A stretch of 64,000 nucleotides of DNA from Apostichopus japonicus (Eukaryota > Echinodermata > Holothuroidea > Aspidochirotida > Stichopodidae). Location: the NCBI RefSeq assembly GCF_037975245.1, contig NC_092575.1, positions 8,898,001 through 8,962,000 of the forward strand, given 5' to 3'. The notes under the pieces are model-generated. The model was not told where the DNA came from. It did no database searches and saw only the letters and a program-made list of their open reading frames with translations. A program made the translations under genes and the position numbers. Shown in pieces: positions 56,579 through 64,000 of the stretch; the stretch's first letter is position 1, and every line of letters begins with the position of its first letter.

Positions 56579-56879
56579 TCTAGTTTTACTTATTATCTCA
56601 TTCTTTTTGTATTTATCTCTTACTATTGTTTCATCCTATTTTCTGATTTTGTGGCATGGTATATACTGACTTCATTTTCTCCATCGTTATTGGATTTGTT
56701 TAGTCTTTTAGGGTTATCTGTTTTTAAGATTTTTACCTCTTTCTTATGATTAACTTGGTTTCTTAATTTTCGTTAAGTTTTATACCTTTACTCTTTTAAG
56801 TTTGTACAGCGCCATAGCTTATGTTTTTACATATATATGTGTGCTTAAGAAATGTTTAAATAATAATAATAATAATGTA

Positions 56880-57018
56880 GGGGCATAAGCATTAATAATA
56901 TGTAGTGGGTGGACTTTGTTATTATAAGTTCTATAAATGGTCAACAGAGCAAGGCGATCGGATATGGGTTTAAAAACACAATCAATTTCTCTCTTAACAA
57001 AGAAACCTGCACAGTGAT
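56880..57018 (-). pseudogene. LINE endonuclease, N-terminal half (part)
   Basis: The minus strand reads CAGFFVKREIDCVFKPISDR, LALLTIYRTYNNKVHPLHI and INAYAPT. 'GFxVxxxI...F.PISDR.A.L....I.....NAYAPT' is the middle of LINE endonucleases. Its natural continuation is at 55607, across the inserted LINE; its upstream part resumes at 57622, across the MITE. Confidence 0.85.
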
Positions 57019-57621
57019 CATAGGCGTAGGAGCCTCATTTGATTTGGGGGGCTGTAACGACTTGCCGGTAAAATATAAGCAAAATTTTTCGCGCGCCCGC
57101 AGGCTCAACATCTTAATGTGCATATCATATAGGCATTCATTGGTTATTACATCACATAGAAATAACTGATAAATGCCTATATGATATGCACATTGAAAAG
57201 TACGCGCGGAACGCGCAAACATTTTGCTTATATTTTCTGTGTTATTACCCTTCCATATTGGTTATAATTATTGAGGAAGTCGTTACAATAATAAGGATAA
57301 TAATAATATCAGTTTAACCATTGAAAAACACATTACAAATTACTCTTCTTTCAGTAGGTGCCCGAAAATTTCTCAGCATATTGCCTGAATTTTCACCCAA
57401 AAAATTGAAAAACACACTGCAGATTTTTCTTTTTTCAGCAGGTGCCCGAAAAATTCTAAGCATATTGCCCGAATTTTCACCAAAACAATAAAAACACACT
57501 GCAAATTTTTCTTCTTTCAGAAGGTGCCGAAAAATTATCAGCATATTGCCCAAATTTTTACCAACAATTTTGGTTGGGAGTGGCTGCAGCCCCCCCCCCC
57601 CCCATGCCTCCTATGCCTATG
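57019..57621 (+). mobile_element. Family B C-tract MITE, 603 bp, complete
   Basis: The ends CATAGGCGTAGGAG and CTCCTATGCCTATG differ at one position. The 8-bp flanks ACAGTGAT/ACCGTGAT (57011-57018 and 57622-57629) match seven of eight. It has the G tract, CTGTAACGACTTGCC, a complete hairpin (arms 57115-57200), TGATATTATT-type simple DNA, three tandem units (57353-57560) and GGCTGCAGCC with a C tract. It splits the endonuclease frame of the minus-strand LINE, which fixes its insertion as later. Confidence 0.92.
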
Positions 57622-57720
57622 ACCGTGATATGAACAGTTACTGTAAGTAAAAAGGCTAAAGGTTGAGAATTTCAGTGGTGTTCTTGCTGTGGGTAGGCCT
57701 GCCTATGTGAAATATTATCT

Positions 57721-59132
57721 ATGGGAACGAGATGGGATAATATTAAAATTTGTCCTGGATGTCCTCATGGTTAATCCATGATCATATGGCTTTAAGGTGC
57801 AACTCATGAAATAATAGAGTACTAAACTAATCAAGTTCTCAAAACAGTACAAATGCTTAAATGAAACATTTGGTAATATCTCACCACTCTTTTTCATAAT
57901 GATGAACGTGCTATATTTCACGTCAACTAATGATCATATTGAAAATAACTGAAACTGTTTTATAGAGTTACAGTACTCTACCCGAATAAAAAAATAATCT
58001 GAATTGTAAAAAGCTATCCTCAAAATATGTCACTCAGGAAGGGTTGTTTTCTGGGAGGGGGGGGGGTGTCATTAGCTCATACTGTTTAAGATGTACATTT
58101 CTTTCCAATGTACGAAGCATATGGTAACATTGTAAGTAATTGTGATAACAAAGCAGCCAGCATTCATCATCAGTCAAATTACACATGGAGCCACTGAAGG
58201 AAGTGATACCATGACACTACTGTACATGCTACCAGTTGCTTATTAGCCAACTTAATAAATAAACCAGTCATCACAATATTGCATATGACCTGGATTTCAA
58301 CGAATCTATTTGACTTTGATGTTATAAATTGAAAACGTCTTTTCACCTTGGTCTTTTCTTTCCACAGAATTTGTTTCATGAAATTGATAGGTTAATTAGA
58401 TGGTTACAATATCCATGAAACCACTGTGGGTGATATCAATTACAATAAGGGCATACCTGCCCCCTCCCCCCCCCCCCCTGCATCCTTCTGATTGCTTACC
58501 CAGCAGGCAAATATGTTGCTGTCTGGAATATTGGGTATTAGGTCCATTCGACTGAAACAACCAGTTTGGTTATCGTGTGGGTAGTCCGGATTATCATCAT
58601 GAACAGCCATATGGTTCTGGATATTCCTGAACTTTAATTAAGACAGTGTAGCCATATGAACATTCACAAGTCATTCACATGCTCTGAGATCATTTCTCAT
58701 GTTTTTGCTTTGTCATGACCCTTGCTTCAAGGTGTCCTGGGTATTACAGGGTATTACACAAAGTCATTGCCCACAAAACCATGAGTATGAAGTATTGAAT
58801 TCAATGGATTTTAATTATTTCTAGAAGTTTATGCTCTTACTCATATGCTATGATGGATGGCCTGTGTCAATTAGAAAAGAACAATTTAAACCATGACATA
58901 AACACGATCATTTCACATACTGAGAGATGCCTTGTACTTACTGTGTTGGTCAGGAGAGGAAATCCATGGATATGTTGCCTTCATGTGTAAATTAAGTCTC
59001 TATTTTTGCATTTCATCTTTGTTTTGTGATTTGCTTGTAACCCTATCAAGAACATTGTTTCCCAGAAGACATACTGTGTTAATGCTTCTAATTGGCAACA
59101 CCTCTCAGGTTCAGTCAGATACCCCCACCACC
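57721..59132. other. No gene recognised
   Basis: AT-rich DNA with two G/C tracts (58057-58070 and 58460-58480) that may mark degraded MITE ends. The frames have no family resemblance. Confidence 0.5.
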
Positions 59133-59466
59133 CAGTGGCGGAGCTAGGGGTACTGTTCAGAGGGGGCGAGAATGGTCTGTAGGGGCGCTTTCGACACTAT
59201 CTAAGCGGAGCGCCACCACAGGTTGGCGCGAAGCGAACCTATCTAAGCGGAGCGCCACCACAGGTTGGCGCGAAGCGAACAGAAATTTTTTGAGTAAAGA
59301 TACTCCCTAGATAGCAGGAAATGACCCTTTCCGGGCCTTGCTTATTTGCAGATAAATGAAGAATAAATGGGTGTCATCGCCATTTTGTCAGGAAATTACA
59401 CCAACAAAATGTGACAAATGTCAATAGGCATCCGCCCCCTCTGACTGTATGGACGCTCCGCCACTG
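59133..59466 (+). mobile_element. Family A hAT-like MITE, 334 bp, with duplicated module
   Basis: The ends CAGTGGCGGAGC and GCTCCGCCACTG are perfect inverted repeats. The flanks CCACCACC/CCTCCACC (59125-59132 and 59467-59474) match seven of eight. Inside, the hairpin module is present twice in tandem as an exact 42-bp duplication (59197-59238 and 59239-59280), a recent event. The order then follows the other copies: AAATGACCCTTTCCGGGCC, TTGCAGATAAATGAAGAATA and TGTGACAAATGTCAATAGG. Confidence 0.93.
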
Positions 59467-62400
59467 CCTCCACCCTAAAGCACTACAAACTGCTGACTGA
59501 CAGGTGGTGGTTCCCAGTGTCAGCTACTATAGAATAACAATACTTGTCCATACTTTTGGGGGTATTTGGCATAGAGATTAGTAAACTTTTGGCTTTAAAG
59601 TTTTCAAAAAGTACATTCCTGGAGATCGTTACTCTCCGAATTGTTCTCAGAAATTGTTAAGGAACACACAAGACAACTGATTGTCCCAGTTAGGAAAAAA
59701 CAAGGGTTGTAACTAAAACAGTTTAAGGATTTTGACCAACGGTGACCATATTTGAATATCTAGCATATTTGGGACCAATACAGCATACCTTTCAGAGGAA
59801 CCCCACCTGGCATTAGTGATTTACTTGAAACTCTCTCAATGCATGTCTACTTTTTATACCGGGCCTCTGCATTGCCAAAACAATTCACTTATTAACTTTT
59901 TCCTTGCAAGAATATAAGGAAATTCCAAGAGACCTTTACATAGCCACAGGAACAGGGATACCATTTTATATGTTTATGTTGTACCCAATTCCCACCCCAC
60001 TCCCTTATCACATACTGTCATTTTCTATAAATTATCAAGTGATAATTGAAGTTGAAGTCTCCGTTTTACTGGACAACATAATACTCACCATTTACATAAG
60101 TATTACAGACTCACTCACTATACACAACATAAACTATACAGTATGTGGATATGAATCCAATTATTCATAAAGTACCTGCACTTTTTGAGGTAATGTACCT
60201 CCACAGGCTCATGTATGCTGTGTCCACCATTGTTCCATTTTCCAGTTTCAGCATTAAACACTTCTGGGGTGGTACAGTGCCCGAAAATGGACAAAATATA
60301 GACAGATGATAAACATGATTCAGTGACTAATGCAGGTCCTTCATGGAAAACTGGGGAACACAGAATAGCAAATAATAAGTGGGAGAAATTATGGAGGACA
60401 TTATAAAAGATGCACATTGTTCATGATAACTTTATTTGGGGTGGTGAGCTTGCAAAGTTAAGCACAAAGGATTCCAAGGGAAGAAATGGGTTTATTTCCA
60501 GTCATCTAATGATGCTAATGAACACTTTGGCTTTACTGTACAAGATGTGCTCGACATCATCCATTGTTAGCTCAGCCATACCAACATGCTGTAATATTTG
60601 CTTAGTTCAACAATATGCACAACTTTTTTGTGTCTGATGAGAAACTTATGCCTATGTGTGTAATAAAGATTTCATTTTAAACTTATGGGCCTACAGAGCA
60701 TTCCAGTGGGAAACTTCAGGTCCACTTACTACAGACATTTCCATACACATGGCTTATGGTGGATAAACAGTTTGCTAAAACTGTTCTTCCCTTTATATAT
60801 TAGTTATCTGTTCCAGTAGTTCCAAAGTATGAGATGGCACCTTCCAAACATGTTTCCTTTTCACATTTTTCGTTGTTTAATCTGAAATTAGTTGCTGAGC
60901 TAACAACTCATTTGGAGTCTTTTATTGGAACACAAGTGGATGGGCTATAATGAAGTCATGATTACTTTAAGATTACTCCTAACATTAACATTGCTGTGTA
61001 GAGTGACGGACACTAAAAAGCGAGATTACCCCGGAGAAAATTCCTATTTAGACAATGTGAGAAAGTTCAACAAGAGCTTTGCCACTGAAAGCTCCTGTAG
61101 TGCCTCATTATGGTGCCTTCTTGACCTTCTTGGAAACTGTTTGGCTGTATGGTATCTGTTGATGGAATTGAACCACCTGCTGAACGAATTCTGCATCACC
61201 AGAACAGATTATATAATCGCCTAACAAATTTCCAAAAAGAAAGAAAATCAATTTGGTCAGTTACTAAACACTTGCAATTTTAAAACTGAAGTCCAATTTT
61301 GGAGTTGAATGTCAAAAACCAAATCGTCCCTCAGTACAATTGCCACACATAGGGAATGAACCTATGGAGAAACAGCAGGAGGATGAATGTACGAATATGA
61401 TAAATCAATCATGGATGTGGAGTAAATCTCCACTTTTTGGAAATATACATTACAGCCCACAGAGTTTGAGAAGACTTCATAAGGGGAAGAATAATCTTGT
61501 GCAACCTGTAAAATCACAAATTTGCAATGAATATTATAACATGTAGGCCTATTGAGGTTCATGAGTTTACAGTTGGAGACCATTACATTTCAACATCTCA
61601 AACAGACCATTGTTTGTCTTCAAATCTACCATATTTCTGAAATATCCTGGGGAAATAGGAATAATTAATATCCTCTTTTTGAACAAACAGGGCTGGAGAA
61701 GAACATGTATAGCCTAGACCTACAGGCCTGCCTGAAAGATCCACACGAATCTTCAACAAGTCCTGCATAATTAGGTCCAGGTGCCTAACGAGCTGTAAAC
61801 GTTAACATTAAGTGTTAGGCCTTTGCCTAATTTGTACTTAAGTTAGGGCCTAGCCTTCTCACATCTCAGTGTCTACCTTGAACTTGAAGTCAATATAACT
61901 TAGGCCAACATTGTTCTGTGCAAATCCGACCGCTTTTACGTTGTATTCCTCAGCACAGTCACCCAGCACACATGCATTGCGTTCTTATTAAAAATAGGAA
62001 CTGAAGGATTCACTTTGGTTGTTCAACATAATAAAGTGTAAGGTATCGGCCTTTGGCTATTACTAATACTAACGTAGTGTTTTGTACACCACGGAAGGTG
62101 GCACTGAACTCCTATTAGAGTCTATTTTAATCTGCCCGGATGTTCTCCTTCAGGAAAATTGCAGTAGGAGAACATCCTTTTTAATACATTATCAATCATG
62201 ATCTGGTTTCCTGTGGCTTGCATGTTGAAGAGCATTAACGGAAGTACATGTGGTAACAAAATTGGGTCAATTGAGACGATTTTAGGCCTCCCGGGGCAGC
62301 GTACGAAAATTTAGTAGAGTGAAGAGGTTTGTTTACAAGAAACCGAAACTTCCGGCTCGGATAGCAAAAACACTACATGGTCATGATACGGAAAATGGAT

Positions 62401-62950
62401 GGTGCCATGAAAGGCCAACTTGTCAGCTATCCGGTGATGTGTAGCGTTTTGCTAGTGAGAACTTCTATCTAGTCTTAGGGTCCTATTTCTTTTGTGACTT
62501 GGTGTGTTAGTCATGGGCTTTTAATGGGCGAATGTTACCTGAAACGGGTCGGCATAAGCTTCACAAGGACGCAGACGTGTTGTTTATCCAGGAAATGCAT
62601 GTGATTGGCTGAAACCCTAAAGCTTTTCTGAGATCTATTTTCATTGGTGCTAACAATCTGTGTCAATTTTGTGTTGGCAGTGGTAGCTACCGTTTTACAT
62701 GTTGGTGTATTGTATCGGGCGCGGTGTGTGACAAAATTATACACCGAATATATTGGTTATAACTTCTCATATATAATAGCTATTCCGTAAAATGTATATG
62801 TTACCAGTACCAAGTGGGTAAGTAAAACTTTATTTCTCCAAAAAGGAAATTTGTGTACTCTCACTACAAAACAATAAAACGGATATCAAATGTAAATATA
62901 TAATATGTAAAAATGTGGGTGTACATAATACGATAGAAAGGATAATAAAA
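59467..62950. other. No gene recognised in 3.5 kb
   Basis: Longer frames (59904-60170 plus; 60118-60417 minus; 60925-61224 plus) have no convincing domain. The minus-strand frame contains TPEVFNAETGKWNNGG, weakly Kelch-like, but without further repeats. A hairpin is at 62138-62177. Confidence 0.45.
62138..62177. repeat. Perfect 12-bp inverted repeat, 16-nt loop
   Basis: GGATGTTCTCCT (62138-62149) is followed after 16 nt by its exact complement (62166-62177). Confidence 0.85.
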
Positions 62951-63160
62951 ATTAACTTAACAGAGTATCTTAAATAGCTTCATACCACGAGGAATAAAAG
63001 AATCCCGGTGTCTGTTGGTTTTTAGTCCTGGCAGACTCAATTTACCAATGCCTTTTGTCATTTGACTGTCATGCAGTTGATCATCGAGAGGGTGGCTAGA
63101 TTCATCCCATATGAAGTCCAATTTAGATTGAAGAAGACAATATTAGACCGAAACCACTCA
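62951..63160 (-). pseudogene. Possible LINE C-terminal remnant
   Basis: The minus strand carries an uninterrupted stretch containing HDSQMTKGIGKLSLPGLKT and HRDSFIPRGMKLFKIL before a stop. 'R...SFIPRxxxLxN/K.L' is common at the C-terminus of LINE proteins. It lies downstream, in the same orientation, of the RT fragment at 63540-64000 and could be its 3' end. Confidence 0.4.
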
Positions 63161-63539
63161 TTTATGTAAAGGTTATGCATTACCTATTTATATTTTCCAA
63201 AACATATATACAATAATAACTTATATATATATTTTCCTGTAATCATCATAGGCCTGTAAGATGTATCGCATACGGCTCAGCATATAATTTTGTCAAGTTC
63301 GGCGAGCGCATAATATAGGTTATAACCATGCGAACAGCATACGAATGGGCGGTGTCAACGTTTGGCACTAGAACACATGGGCGGGGATTATGCAAATATA
63401 CTAAGCACGTATTGGCTGAAGCAATGTCACTGGTTCTGTGCCAGCGCGCGGTACGGTACAGTAGTTAACAAGTATTATATTGGCATATAGCCAACTATGT
63501 AGCAACTTCACCATTCATCTAAAACCAAAATTAAAGTTC

Positions 63540-64000
63540 TGAAGGTATTTTACGACTTTGTTAATGGTTTTGCAGGTGTTCCACATGGCAATGTCATCGG
63601 CAAATTGGCTAACTTTTGAACTGGAGATGCTATTGTTTGGAAGTCGTTCATATATAAAGAGTATAAAAGATAGCTTTGTACAGAATTAAACCTTGGGGGG
63701 TTCCGGCTTCCAGAATAAAAGAATTGGAATGCTTAGTATTATAGACAATTTGCATATACCGATCGTTTAAATACCAACAGAGGAGCCTTATAATGTTAGT
63801 TGGGAAGTTGCACTTGAAACATTTTATACCGGAGACCATTATGGCATGTTTTGTCAAAGAATTTTTTCAGCGTCAAGGAAGACTGCCGCTGAGTGAAATT
63901 TGTGTGTAGAGCCGATTTTCGTTCCTTCAGTTAGTCGAGCTTTGGGATTTATTGTTGAATTGCTGGTTCTTAAAATCCAGCCTGAGATGGATTGAAATGA
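63540..64000 (-). pseudogene. Jockey/CR1-like LINE reverse transcriptase, partial
   Basis: On the minus strand, entering from the window end: AAVFLDAEK (near 63880) with a frameshift, then FFDKTCHNGLRYKMFQVQLP. After another shift come FPTNIIRLLCWYLNDRYMQ and FILEAGTPQG (63648-63857), and finally VSQFADDIAMWNTCK (63570-63612) with the catalytic FADD. 'FLDxEKAFDxxWHNGLxYKL', 'xxGxPQG' and 'FADD' are RT blocks of the Jockey superfamily. The 5' portion lies outside the window. Confidence 0.85.

Larger units (their letters stand above)
55612..56876 (+). mobile_element. CR1/L2-like LINE, 5'-truncated, inside the minus LINE
   Basis: The plus-strand RT begins mid-domain with STVHQGGPQGSCAGPVLFT (about 55661). 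It continues with MGYADDHTLYLKF (55770), which has the catalytic YADD, ends at a stop at 55980, and resumes after frameshifts at 56051. The C-terminal part, to a stop at 56578, includes RITSHFDYCNTLFYGLP and KLQRVQNMAARIIL. A 3' untranslated region of about 290 bp ends in a TAA/AAT microsatellite at 56857-56876, the usual CR1/L2-type tail. Truncated 5' ends are normal for such insertions. Confidence 0.9.
53330..57720 (-). mobile_element. LINE retrotransposon, minus strand, interrupted twice
   Basis: From 5' to 3' on the minus strand: endonuclease start (57720-57622), a family B MITE (57621-57019), endonuclease (57018-56880), a plus-strand CR1/L2-like LINE (56876-55612), endonuclease end (55607-55297), linker (55296-54560), reverse transcriptase (54560-53940) and C-terminal region (53790-53375). 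The parts read in the correct protein order with scattered stops and frameshifts. The YxDD catalytic segment appears deleted near 53.9 kb. This is an old insertion later hit by two others. Confidence 0.85.

Noticed and set aside
60118-60417. Kelch-like phrase VFNAETGKWNNGG on the minus strand with possible splice-like CAG/GT edges
   Set aside because: A single weak motif without a second repeat, glycine pair or supporting exons nearby.

Overview
This is animal (metazoan) intergenic DNA. It is AT-rich, has no operons, and no reading frame looks like a complete host gene. Most of what can be recognised is mobile DNA: hAT-like DNA transposons and MITEs, LINE retrotransposons, a DIRS-type tyrosine-recombinase retroelement, tRNA-derived SINEs, satellites and microsatellites. 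The frequent palindromic word TAGGCCTA, the C/G-tract-rich MITEs and the mix of elements suggest a marine deuterostome invertebrate, most likely an echinoderm. That assignment is inference, not proof.

Layout. 0-17 kb: dispersed repeats (a 370-bp pair at 3.46 and 9.82 kb), a four-unit tandem array (4.03-4.61 kb), a CCCCGGACAAATAC-type minisatellite (10.2 kb), a hAT MITE with perfect 8-bp target duplications (10.81-11.24 kb), a long ATC microsatellite, two tRNA-derived SINEs and a palindrome-rich block (15.4-15.75 kb). 16.5-23 kb: a second TIR element, then a decayed DIRS-like retroelement (Gag-like zinc ORF, RNase H-end fragment, tyrosine recombinase) split by a 2.58-kb hAT-like element that left a perfect 8-bp duplication. 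23-24.1 kb: roughly 365-bp tandem repeats. 25.4-27.8 kb: two copies of a C-tract MITE ('family B'), one of them carrying a nested hAT-like MITE ('family A'). 29.0-31.9 kb: a fold-back structure with arms of about 610 bp, whose loop holds an acidic-tailed ORF fragment broken by a 1.25-kb hAT-like insertion.

32-40 kb: further dispersed repeats, a family A MITE with perfect duplications, three tRNA-derived SINEs and another TIR element. 40.4-43.3 kb: the most gene-like locus, a frameshifted transposon with a chromo-barrel-like first ORF, a coiled coil, a DDE-like core (GDGT, GGD, CxWC, LH) and a terminal zinc knuckle. 43.5-53 kb: degenerate tandem repeats, more MITEs and microsatellites. 53.3-57.7 kb: a minus-strand LINE interrupted by a plus-strand CR1/L2-like LINE and by a family B MITE. 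57.7-64 kb: mostly featureless, with one family A MITE and a minus-strand LINE that runs off the window end.

None of these elements forms a pathway. They record layered insertion, and target duplications and split reading frames give the relative order of several events. Two patterns deserve most attention: the decayed chromo/DDE transposon at 40.4-43.3 kb, and a hairpin module (GCGCCAACC...GGTGGCGC followed by TTAGATAGT) present inside elements with four different terminal inverted repeats. All calls rest on reading the sequence and on remembered family motifs; no database search was possible.
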